From contig OV884012.1 in NCBI GenBank assembly GCA_930367205.1, positions 32,088,796-32,152,795 on the forward strand: a stretch of DNA of 64,000 bases, given 5' to 3'. The position numbers were made by a program, and so were the translations under genes. The notes under the pieces were generated by a model, which saw nothing but the letters and a program-made list of their open reading frames with translations, had not been told where the DNA came from and ran no database searches. Below, piece by piece: positions 1 to 12,500 of this stretch. This DNA comes from Acanthosoma haemorrhoidale (Eukaryota > Arthropoda > Insecta > Hemiptera > Acanthosomatidae). How positions within the stretch are numbered: the first letter of the stretch is position 1; every line of letters starts with the position of its first letter.

Positions 1-376
1 TTCTGTAATTGAATTAATCTAAGCTTACAATAAACATGATAAATGATGGTATGATGGTAGTATGAATAGTATGATGGTAGGTTATAAAAGACTGATAATA
101 AATTGAAGACTGTCAGCGTAATGGGTAGGCTTGCTACTACCTAGCTATTTGTTTTGGTTTTTAAGTCAGATTCCATATTCATTTGTTCCAATGGCTACTT
201 ATTTGTGCTCGTAAAGCAGACTAATCTCGACTCATTTACCCTAAACAATTTAGCCAAAACCTTTTGAGAACTTCAACCGCTAAAATTCATTTTATGTATT
301 ATAGTCTAAATTGGTTACCTATTGAAATGTTTTTCTGGTAATATTTGTTTATTTATTTTTTTAATTTTGATTGCAG
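1..376 (+). other. Intron upstream of exon 1
   Basis: AT-rich sequence ending in a pyrimidine-rich tract and the acceptor of exon 1. No exon or repeat is recognised in it. Confidence 0.6.
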
Positions 377-567
377 AGAAATACTACGGGCAAGACTCAG
401 AAAAGGGGTTCAATGTTCTACTGCAAATGGCCTCCAACCCTGAGGTATTAGGTCACATCCTTCGTGGCCTGCTCAACCACATACCCAAGCTCCTGAAACT
501 GCTGCAATACGGCAACGACAGCACCCTCCACCGGAACATGGCAGCTCTTCTCCACAAGCTGTTGAAG
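377..567 (+). CDS. Exon 1 (internal exon), helical-repeat start
   Basis: The acceptor TTGATTGCAG ends at 376 and the donor GTGACT starts at 568. The first two bases complete a codon begun in an exon outside the window, so this is not the first exon. The reading is amphipathic helix: a [16 protein letters not shown] stretch, then [11 protein letters not shown] and [13 protein letters not shown]. The alternating Leu/Ile/His pattern is typical of armadillo/HEAT helices. It ends on a whole codon (phase 0), which fits exon 2. The ATG at 322 lies in the intron upstream of the acceptor and is not used in this model. Confidence 0.8.
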
Positions 568-3500
568 GTGACTTTTTATGTGTTTTATAGAATCCTATAT
601 TTTGTAACATTTGTATTTGAATTTTTATCATTTATAATTAATTTATTAGTATGAATAAAAATTCCCCAATGGCGTAAAAAATAAATTACCTATTTAAAAC
701 AAAATATTTTTGTTAGCATTTGGCCAAAGATAATTGTCCAGTGCTCTACTTATGGCAGGGTGAATCACCCCCCCCGACTAGAAGAAATTTTAAATTCAGT
801 TTAAAAAAAAAAAAAAAAAAAAAAAAATGGCTTTCGCGCTCTTGGTCCAGTGACACGACTGGCATAGGGGCGTGGGGGACTCCCCAGGACTCCGCTTCCT
901 CCTTCGCATGCGAGGGAGGTGACAACCATGTGGACTTGGGGGGCCTCTGGGCTGTTTGTAAATATTGTATGAATGAGCGAGTGAATGATGAATTGTAAAT
1001 ATGGTATGAATGATGACACTTATCTCAATTACTCATTGCCTAATAAAAGACAGATTGTAATTTTATCTTAATAAATTGTTGTTGTATTTGTTGTTAAATT
1101 CAGTTAATAATTTACCTTAAGCGCTATATAAGCTTTCTCTCATAAAACAATGCCACCACTTTGAGTATCCCTAAACTTTTGCTTATGCTAAAAGTGTCCT
1201 GATATAGCAATTAAAAAATTGTTTGAGATAATTAGTCATTCTGTACATTTTCCACAGCATGCGCCATATCTTACAATCGTTCATTAGTATACAAAGTGAT
1301 AAAATACAGAGAATAGGAAAATTTGAATACTTCCTTAGGTAGGGAAACCGGAGGTAAAAAGGTGAAAAGTTCAATGAAGTCCTAATCGCTTTATGAACTT
1401 CTTTTAAGAACAAAGTAATGATCTGTTACAAAACATATTTTTCCACAAAGAGAAGATTAATTTCAATATATAAAGACGATATCAATAGCAATTATTAATT
1501 CATCAAAATAATATAACATAAGAAGGTACAATATTGTAATTTATAATTTTATAATAACAACAATTAAGTAGTTATTATTTTTTAATAATAATTTTTTTTT
1601 TCAATTGTATACATCTAAATCGATATCGACATATCAGACCAAATTAAACGGCTGATTTCGAAAATGGTTATAATAATTTAATACAATTTTATAGGCGCAC
1701 AGCGTTTAAAGAATTTATCAATCATTTAACTGAATCGGCGTAAATTATTATTCAAGTCTCTTGCCAATGCTTTACTTCCATTCTCCTTTTTTCTCCTATT
1801 TTGAATTTTTTTTATTCCTTCTTTTTAACCTTCCAAAGATTCTTTGTGCATTTACGAATATGTAATTTTTTTTTAGGGTTTTGCTAAGTTTTTATTGGTC
1901 AAGGTCAACATAATGCAACATACACTACAATAATATTGGTATAAAACTGCTGGACAGTGAATGCTTGTTTATGAAGTGTTTTATACAGTAATTGGTGGAT
2001 CGTTTGAGTGAATCGGTGATCAAAAATCCATTAGACACAGAAATTTCAGTATCAAAATGTGTTTTGAAGTCCCCATCCAACCTGCATTTCTTCACCGCAT
2101 AGTGTTATCTACAAACATTGCAGGTTGGTTGTCTAAACACAAAATTCTCTCCGGAGAGTGTGGTGCAACTACCCCTGGGTTCGACAGTAGATGTAGATTT
2201 GTATGTATCGACTAGGGAGTGTGAATAGACATCACACATTCACAAGTGTGGAAAACTAGAAAATCCTTTCCATTTGAAGTGAGGGAACATGAATAAAACA
2301 TTTCTCGCGCCAAGAATTCTGAATATATAGGTTAAAAAATAATGAAATATCGATAAAGTGTATTTAGAGTAAGAAAAGATGTCAATAAAAATTATCAAAG
2401 CATCATTCTGAAGATGACCCGAATTTTTCAAATTTTGTTGAAGTTCAAAGTTGAAATTGTCTTATCTTTATGCATTCGTCAGTATGACATATAATGAACA
2501 AATTTGGCACATAGATTGACTACTTGACCCAGTGCCCGATTCCTTTTTTTTTCTTTTTATAGAGAAAAGCAGGCAAAAAAAGAGCTACAATTTTCGTTTG
2601 GGGATAAAAGCCCCTTTTATCTCTTTCTTGTTCTCTAACACTTTTACACTTACTGTTTGTGAGACATTTTAATATGTCAGAAGTCATTTATCTGAAACTT
2701 TTAATATAACCTTTAGAAATGTATCGTAACCAATAGGAGGAATATATTAAGTTTTAGCCTTCTTAAAGTGAACAAACAGTTTTTTCACTCGTTGACTATT
2801 TATAATGAAAAACAAACAAAAACACGAATATTTGAACAAACTATTCAGACCACTTCGGGTGATTCAGCTGATTAACTGTATTTAGAACTGCTATTATTTA
2901 AAAAAAAACAAAGTATTATAAATATGTTAGGAAATAAAACCACATAGCTAAACAATATTGACAACTTTCTGAGTATGACATCGGTTGGAAAGGGAGTTGC
3001 CCCACCTGCTTCCCCTCGCCACTACTCGTGTACATTCTTTCATTGAACCGATCAAAGTGATACTTACATTTACAATGATCCTATTTTAAAGTATTCTAGA
3101 CAAGAGTGGATGGAACTATTAAACTTGTCCTATTAATGACCTATTAATTAATAATCTATAACTAATAATGAGCAGTCGTTATGTTTCTTACATTTGTTTT
3201 TTATTAATAACAAAATTTATGTCATGAAATTCCCTAACAAACAGCTTATCACTCTAAATGCACATAAAAAGATTGATGTGAATACATCTTTTAAATCGGA
3301 ACTGTACGGTGATGCACTAACAGGGGATTTTTTAAAAAATGGGTGTTACGATTTTTACTCAAAGGAATTATCAACCTACATATCGTCGTTACAGGGGACC
3401 CGAAAGTTTGTTTTACTCTTTCCATTCCCGTGTTTAAATACTGAAAAATATCCTTTCCTTAAAAACGTCTGCGTACCTTGTAAAATTTTCAGTTTTGGAG

Positions 3501-6500
3501 TTCCGGAATCGCCAAAGGACCGGAATCACAGAATACACGTGAAGACGATTGAAGCTAGTGTTCAACTTAAGTGTGTGTGAAATCAGTACAGTTTCTAAGC
3601 GCTATGAACTGCAATTTCGTTTTATTAAAATTTAAGGAAAGTCAGCCACGAGAGTCATTATTGCCCATAAATCACCTTTAAAGAAGTTTCAGCAGAGCCG
3701 GCCATCTGCTTTTATTTCTTCTTTGCAATAAGGATATTTTTTTCACTTCACCTTTGTTGTTTTTGGATCTCTTCTCATAAGATATATTTCCTGGGGCCTT
3801 AAGTTGACTAGTCAGCCTTAAGTTTTCATTCGTGTAATTATTTCTTTAAATAATTCCATCATTTTCATCCATTTAGTTTCCATTGGCAACGTTAACCACT
3901 AAACTAAACCAGTAGCATCATTTCTATTTGAAATCATTGAAGTTTACTAAAAGCGAGTCTTAAGTTGGAGAGAAGTGGAAAAGTTCATAATTTTGTCAAA
4001 TTATTCAGTATAACTTCGGATTGCGTTGAACGAGAATTGAGGAAGTCTTGTCATTCAATAGCTGTGACTATTCTTGTTGAGCAGCACAGGTAACATGATC
4101 ATAATAAAACATGCTCAATTTTCAAAATAATTACTGAATATTGTAACGCTCAAAGTTTTTCTGTCAACATTGTCCATTCCTCGAATCATATTCATGGCAA
4201 AGGATTCCTTCCAATACAGCTGTAGTTAGTTTTCCCAGTTTCGTATTCAATTAACTTTATATGATCATATTAATTTACTGGTATAATATAATGATCGGTT
4301 TCCACCCTAAAAAAAAATGAGCCATTTAAATAAATAGTCAGGCAAAATTAAACTGTAAAAGGTAAACATCTCGTATTGTTCTCCTCAATTAGTGTTGACA
4401 AATAAAAAAATAATCGCTTAAGGAGTGGTAGAAATCAAACACTTACTTACCCGTTCTAAAAATACGAAGTCTCCAACAGAGGTAACTTTCTCTAATAGTC
4501 TTTTTTTCGTAACAGCTACAGAGTTTCTTCTTAATAGAACAGAAGTTTTCTTTTTTTACTTCTTTCCGCCAAGTCCAAACATGTACTAATCGACTTCTGG
4601 GAAAAGACAGTAAGTACACAAGACTTTTATTTCTAGTTGGATGAAGATCCAATTTCTTTTCGTTTTCTCCACAGATTTTTTTTTTCAGAGTGCGAGTGAA
4701 AATGTATTATAGGGAATTCCCCTCTGGGTTGAAGCAGGTGTATTTCTTAAAATGATCCTTTTCAATAAAAACCACTTAAGGCAAACAAATCAACAGAAAG
4801 TGGTTAGTCTTGAACATTCGTGCTTTACAATTCGAACAAATGTTTTTGTGATATATTTTCATCGATTAGGTGTTACCGTAGCTGCCCCACCCCACCGTTT
4901 CAAATGAATCCGTCAACCTACGGACCATTCAAAAAGCTTACTGAAATTATTGCATCGGTCTTTTAAGCAATAACTTAATGAGAAAGCTTTAGCAGGGGCT
5001 AGACAAAGATACGACAATTCAAATAATCTGTTTATCTCTGGACGAGTAATTCAGTACAAATCTCCTTCAATTATAGTTTATAGTATCGGTAGTCTAGATT
5101 TTACCTAGTTACAACATGCAAAGATCTATAAATTTAGGGGCAAGATAAGTAACACCACAAATTGTTTTCAATAATTAAGTTTTAAAATGATTTTTAATTT
5201 TAATTTAATGCAGAGATTTCTATCTCGATATCATTTCCATGCCTATGAATGCTCCACTCTGTTGCTAGGGAGGGGGACAATTATATCAACAAGGAGTGGT
5301 TTTTACCATCGCCTTCAAGCAATAAATAACGATCTTTAGGTCATTCTCAAGTTTAAACCTGTAACTAAACAGTCAGATAAATAATCGAACAGAAAACACA
5401 AAATTCATGACCAAGGCCAGAAGATTATCGAATAGCCTGATACCATCCAAGAAAGGGCATGCATAAATTAATTTTTAATTTTTTTCCCCATCGTTAAGAA
5501 CAGATATAAGACGGCAACACAAAAATAGTTACAAAGATATTTAACTAACAAACAGGATTCGTGTATTTAACCCCTTTATTATGATTTTTATAACAATGTT
5601 GATTTTCAATGACCAAAATGGCTTTACAAATAAAATAGAGTATTTAAAAAAAAACAACCATTTAGTTTTAGTTTTCAAACGATTTCAGATGGTCATACCG
5701 AATTCCACAAGTTCATCTAGATATCATTCTTCTTTTTATATTTAATTATTTTTTATTGTATATTTTTATCAACACAATTGGGCTCATGATTCATTTTGGT
5801 GGGCAGAATTTAATTAAAAACACTTCTAAATAATCGACAAATAAGGACCCTACTGATCCACTTTTATTTATTGAAAAAATACCATTTAGTTCGTAATCGA
5901 TTTAAATGATTATATAACTTGGATCAACTAGTTCGTTTCTTTGACTTTGCTGCCATTTATTATAAGACCTTTATTAACCCCGATTAGACCGACGCTAACC
6001 TCGAAAGATACTTGTTGCAGACATCACTGGAGTCCTTCAGCGACCCTCACGGGTTTGGGGGCCTGGACGAGAGTGGCAGAAGAATAGAGCTCTCAGCAGC
6101 CTGCTGCCTCCTGCTCAAGACCTGCCTCTCCCTCATCCACGGAGTTCACGACCTCCAGTTCACAGCCATGGTCACCATCAACAAGGTCATCGACACCTGC
6201 ATCGTCCACAGGCTGGCACATCTAAAGGTCAAGGTCTCCGAAGCGTTGCAGCATCCATCCAACAGGTCAGTAGTATCTCAGTTTAAACTGGGAACCATTA
6301 TGACAATATTAAAATGGATAAATTTCTGTCCGATATCTTTTCCCTAAATTCCCATATTAAAAAAGCAATCTTAATAAGCACTTCAGCTTTTAATTACTTT
6401 AATTTTTGATTTATGCAAATAGTACACTTTACAGGGATGTTAGGGTTAAAATAATATATGCTAGTGAAATAATTGGAATATTTAACTCACTATTCTGATC

Positions 6501-9500
6501 GAAACATATATCTTTAAAGACAAAAATGAAAATGTACAGTTATTTTTTCGTAGAGTTTACAGTGTATTGTCATGAATCCTCGACCTTAAAGGCAAGGAAC
6601 TCCAAAAAACGTTTCGTTACAGGATTATTTGAATTTATGGTCTACTAAAATAACTCCTAGTGATTTGTGACTGGAACATATTACAAACGTTATTTTAAGA
6701 AAAAAGCCTGCGAAATGAATCCATTTTAAAATTATTCAGAAAGTGATTTCTTAATATCTCCGAGAGCATAGCGAAGAGTAAAACTATTTATCGAATTGGT
6801 TTTCTTCTATTCATCCTTCCAATCCTACTTATGACACTTCATCAATAGAAATAAAAAAAAAATACGTGCGTGGGGTACGCCTACCCCCCTTGATGTATAA
6901 GTCATTTTCAGCTTATTTTTCTCTAATTATAGCAACATACTTGTTAGTTGGTTATAAAAGAATAGACAAATTCTTAACACACGACAATTAGAATTTATTT
7001 TAAATATTTGTATAAAAAGAATGATATGAATTTTAAAATCGTTTCAGAGTGAAGATGAGTTTTATAGATTTCTGGTTATCATATATTGTTAAAAAACTAA
7101 ACTTGATGAAAGTTGTTAGGTCTTCAAACATTAATCGCAAATATCTCTCAACGCACATTTACCGATTACAATTGATTATCTTGTAGATCGGTCAGAGGCT
7201 GAACCACGTTCAGCGTAACTTCCTTTACCAATTTTCCCATTACAATTTTTGGCCTAACGAGTAAAAAAAAAAGTATAGATTAATAATTATATTATTAAAA
7301 TTGAACATATTTTTTAAAAAAAATTCGCAAACGTTATACTTTTTGAAAGAAAAAGGGTGGGAATGTATTTAAAATATTCATAGAAATAACTCATTCCAGA
7401 TAAATGCGAATTAATTAGAAGTCGAATGGGATAAATAAATTTCAAATGGGATAAAAATAAAACTTCATTAGACCCCCGTGAATCCATGTGCGACCATAGT
7501 AAGGACCGACAGCATGTAACTGTTGACAGATAGGGGTGAAATAGAGCAGAGATAGTAGTTTGTCAGCTACTTAGACCCCTGTGTGAAAAGGGTACTGTTC
7601 ATGATGCTTCAGTCAACTAGGACTCAACTATAATAAACGCGCCTAACTGTGAGTTAAGCAAGCTTAAAACAAAAATGACGAAGGATCACCCTGTGGACTG
7701 ACTTCTTAGCTCATCATGAACTAGGATGTCAGTAAAGTTTGAAATATTAGTCATTTTATCGCTCCAGTGTAAACGATATGAAAATAATACCGGTTTGATG
7801 TTCGAAACCTCATATATTTGCCAAGCTTTTAAAATTATCCGTTTACGATGAAAAAACATTACTAGGTTTACCTATTACTTTTATGATATATTAAAGTAAA
7901 TGAAAGTCAATGGCTTGCTTAGTTGAATAAAATCATGGGCATGTTCGTGGGCTCCAAAATATAACACGCTAATACATTTTCGTAGTTGGATTCCAGATGG
8001 ATATTTCGTCAGATACGTAATTTAGGTCAAACGAGTGCACCGCTGTAGGTCACAATAAAATATTTATACCGTACACCTTCGTCCACTTTCAATTAGTACA
8101 ATCATCATCATCGTTGTTATTACTATTTTGTTTTTGTTTTATTTTTATTATGATGTTATGCTCACCTATGGACTTTTCTTTTAGGGCATGCGTATGGTTA
8201 GGATTTAATGAGCCTCATGGGAATATACGAATAGCTGCTTACATTAAGGAGTTTCAAAACCAGTTTTTAAAATTTAAATTAAACATGAGTGGAGACATTC
8301 CAGGTTACTTCTGTGTCAGCTACAAATTCAGAGACAACATTCGGTCCTCCGTGGATTGTTCAATGAATATACTTATTTCATAATTAGATTGCATTCATTA
8401 TAACAATCAATATGTCTGTAAGATACCATCTACGATTTATGATTTTCAACCAGTTCTTCTCTACAACACGTTTTCCAGTCACAAATCTACCGCGATAGTC
8501 AACCCTCAACAGGCAAACAGGCATAATCATGGCCTTGCTGAATCCTGTCTCTAGTATGCAACGCCCGCAGCCAAGATTGCCAGTGGAACAATCGACTGAT
8601 TAACAAGACAATGAGTCTGCTAACAGGCCAGTTCCAGGCTTATTATGACTACTTAATGGAAGCCTCCATTTACCTTTACTCAATGTAGTTACAATTCTTG
8701 CATGATTGTGCCAAGTCAGAATTTCACAATGGTTAATAAACGAAAAAAAAGATGCTGAATGAACAAGTGAATATTTCAAGTATCCACCCACAGTTGAACA
8801 AATTTATGACAAACAGAGGACCGACTATCACATAGTGTATAACCAAATAGCACACAAGTATATGTATTAATGAATACAAATATAACAGTCAAATCATATG
8901 ACAGACATAAAATATGCTTATAAAAAAATATAAGCAAGCTGGGTAATAAACCACCCAAAGTTTCTGTCGCAGTAGTGCCATGGACACCATAATTTATGTA
9001 CAGCTGAAGTCAAAAAACCGTACTTACCACATGTGCAATAGAAAAAGTTGGATACAAGCCTCTAAATCATCCACACCTCTATACAAAAGAAGAACCTAAC
9101 AAATGCAAATATACTCCACTCACTGTTATATATTTACAAACAGACTGTCGACTAATACTAATTCTCAGACTATCTAACAGTTTACTTAAAAAAAAAATAG
9201 TCTTATCTGTGTGGGAAATTTTGAACAAACCGTTTCGAAAGCAACAGTATAAATTAAAATTCTGAAAATTCTTATTTTATTGTGCCAGACATATTCGTTG
9301 GTTGTGCTTCATTTTAAGATTATGAATGAAGCATTTATATATATATATATATATAAGTTAATGTTTATTTTACAAGCTAAGAAAGGTTGGTAATAAGAAC
9401 ACGTAAAACGTTGTAACAAGACTTTATTTAGTCCAAGATATATAACATATATACAGATAACATATGTTTGGGGATTAAGGCTGGGCACTAGCGGCGCCTG

Positions 9501-12500
9501 GACTTAACTCCCCCCCACCAGTTTACGAACACCCATTCGCAAACTTTGAAGTCCCACACTCGGACGTCTTAGTCAATACAAATAATGCTCCGCTAATGTT
9601 ACAAAGGAGCAAACGCCAGCCCCGCCCGTACACAGCCTGTAATCCCTCACATTAAGCTCTAATCCTATAAAACGTAAAGACCAACTGTCACTTGTAAAAA
9701 AAAACATAAAAGAAAACTTTGACTTTGATAAAAAAAATTTTGAACTTTGAAAAAAAAAACAATACTTCTGTGGGAAATCACATAAATATAACTATTTACA
9801 ATGTTCCTCACGTGTATGCTGCGAGGACACTCCAGCTCATTCCTGATCTACAACCTCCCCCCCTGGTGGAAGCTTTTATTGTTCTATGTGGACATTTCGC
9901 CGCTTCTTAGGGGGTCTTATAATCTCAATTGTCACGACGTCGTGTTCCCTAATCACCACTTTAAATAGGCCCTCATATCGCACCAGCTCTTTGCTCCTAT
10001 TTGACCCGAGTTTTTTATAGACAATAGTCCCGATTTTAAGTTCCCCCATTCGATCCTGGACTTTGAGGTTTTCCCGTTCCACTCGTCTCGCTTTGTCCCT
10101 CGTTATCCTTTCTCGGACGTTGTCACATATTTTCCTCAAACCGACAGTATTACTCACCATTTTCTCCGCCATTCCCTCGTCTGCTACCGTCTCTGCCCCA
10201 TTTCTCTGTCTTTCGCGCAGCCCAAAGAGGATCTCGAACGGGGAAAACCCCGTCGTGGTGTGGAACGAATGATTGTAAGCGGCCACCGCCTTCGGCATCG
10301 CCTCATTCGCCGGCAGACCCTTTTCCGCGTGATATACCCGCAGGTGGTCACTCAGGGTGCTGTGCAATCTTTCTATCCCTCCTCTACTCTTAGGGTGCCC
10401 TGGGGTATTAAGATGCCAAGAGACATCGAGAGTCTTCATTTCTTTTCGGATGTTGGCATTGTCGAATTCTCCGCCCCCATCCAACGAGATCCGGTCTGGT
10501 ACTCCGTAAAACTGGAACCAGGTATTTAATGCCAGCATTTCCGCGTCTGATGACCGTTCTTGCACCGGGTGCGCCATGGCCACCTTGCTAAAGATGTCGA
10601 TTGTGGTAACCCACTTATACCCCCTCCAAGTGAAGGTATCCACTTGTAAGTCGCTCAACGATGTCTCGGCGGTGGGCGATTCTTCTTGTCGCCCCCGTGG
10701 CGGATGTCTGTCATACTTCGTAGTGGGACAAACTGCACATGCCCCTATCATTTCTTGTATGCTCTTTTTCATTCCCCACCAAAAGTACCTCCGCCGCAAC
10801 GCTTGCAACGTTTCCTGAACTCCACGGTGGTTCGTTTTTCCTTGGTGATAGGCCAACGTCACTTCCAGCTGCTGTTCTCTGTCTTTGAGTGTCTCCACCA
10901 TCGACGTGCACCGAATAAATACCCTATCCACTCCAAACTGTTCCGTTCGCCAGAGTCTTTGAATTTTCTCCCAAATAGTGGTATTCCCTACAAATACATG
11001 ATGTGTCTTTCCGGGTTCCGAGGCATCTTTCAATGCACGGCAAATTTGGTCGTTCATAACCCCTGGTGGCGACCAAATTGTCGCGATTTTACTTTTCCCA
11101 TAACTGTCATATGCGATCTGCAGCCGCCCTGAGGTCTTAGATTTCCAAATGATCTGCCGTCTTTTGTCGTTCACGATCCCTTCTGTTACTTCCATTTCAA
11201 CAGGTCTTTCGGCGGTGGAACCTTCCTCTTCAAGGGTTTCCTCGCCCTCGCTATCTCCTCGCGTACCGTGGCTTCCATCCTCCCCGGGTGTCCATTCCCG
11301 GAGAAACTGTTGGATTTCCCCGGATGGTTCCCCTTCTTCCAATGCATTCACAGTAATGGCTCTGGACAGCCAGTCTGCCACTACGTTCTCTTTCCCAGGT
11401 TTATATATGATCTCCATATTGTACTGGGACAAAAACTCTTTCCACCTCGTGACCTGCGCCGAGGACTCCTTTAACTTTCCTACCCATTGTAGGGTTCCTT
11501 GGTCGGTGTGAACACGGAATTTTCTGCCGAAGACATATGGGCGGAAATGGTCTATAGCCCAGATGATACCTAGGAGCTCTCTCTCTAGAGCACTCACTAT
11601 ACCGCGCTTCCGTTTATGTGAGCCGTCGACTAGCGTACGCCACCGGGCGCTCCCCACCGTCTCTCTCCTGCGACAACACTGCCCCCAGTGCGTATTCGCT
11701 GGCATCAGTGGTGATTGTGAAGGGATGTTGGAAATCGGGAAATGCTAATATTGGTTCCTCCTGTAAGCTAGACATACATTTCCGGATGTTCTGCTCGATG
11801 ATTGGGGTTATTACCACCCTCGCTCCCTTTCGCAGTAAATTATTAATAGGCACCAGGTATGCCGCCATGTCCGGCACAAATCTTCTGTAATAATTAAGCG
11901 TCCCCAGAAGTCGACGGATCCCCTTTACATCTGTGGGCACCACCATCCTTCTAATCGCCTCAACCTTCGTAGAGTCTGGCTTAACCCTCTCCTGTGAGAT
12001 GGTGTGGCCCAAAAAATTGATTTTTTTCTTCCCCGACAGAGACTTCTCCTTGGACAATTTTAATCCGAATTCGCGGACTCTTTGAAATACACTTCTTAGG
12101 TGCTCAACGTGCTCTGCCTCCGTTCTGCTGAAAACTAACAGATCGTCCATGTAGACATGGTATACCGCTTCGTCTATTCCCCTCAAAAATTCATTCATTA
12201 GGCGTTGAAAGGTAATCGGGGCGTTTTTCAGTCCAAATGGCATCCTGGTAAATTGATAATGCCCCCTCTCAAATGTAAAGGCCGTTTTGTCTTGGTCGTT
12301 CGTGCTCATCTGATCTGGTGATAGCCTGCCTTTAGATCTAGGGTACTAAATATTGTCGCCCCGTTCAATCTGTCTAATATGTCCTCAAATCCGGGAATAG
12401 GATACTTCTCGTCCGTCGTGTTCTCGTTTAACTTCCGATAATTGATAACTACCCTGTATTTCTCCGTCTCGTCCCCAGGTCTATTTTTCTTCCTCACTGC

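Larger units (their letters stand above)
568..6020 (+). other. Intron 1 (5.45 kb)
   Basis: AT-rich. It holds one truncated J1 LINE tail (803-1093) with target duplications. Outside that I see no coding or repeat structure. An open frame at 3194-3580 has no ATG start or recognisable content. Confidence 0.7.

Noticed and set aside
3194..3580. 128-codon plus-strand open frame in intron 1
   Set aside because: It starts at a non-ATG codon, has AT-rich composition like the intron, no motif and no splice-phase fit to neighbouring exons.
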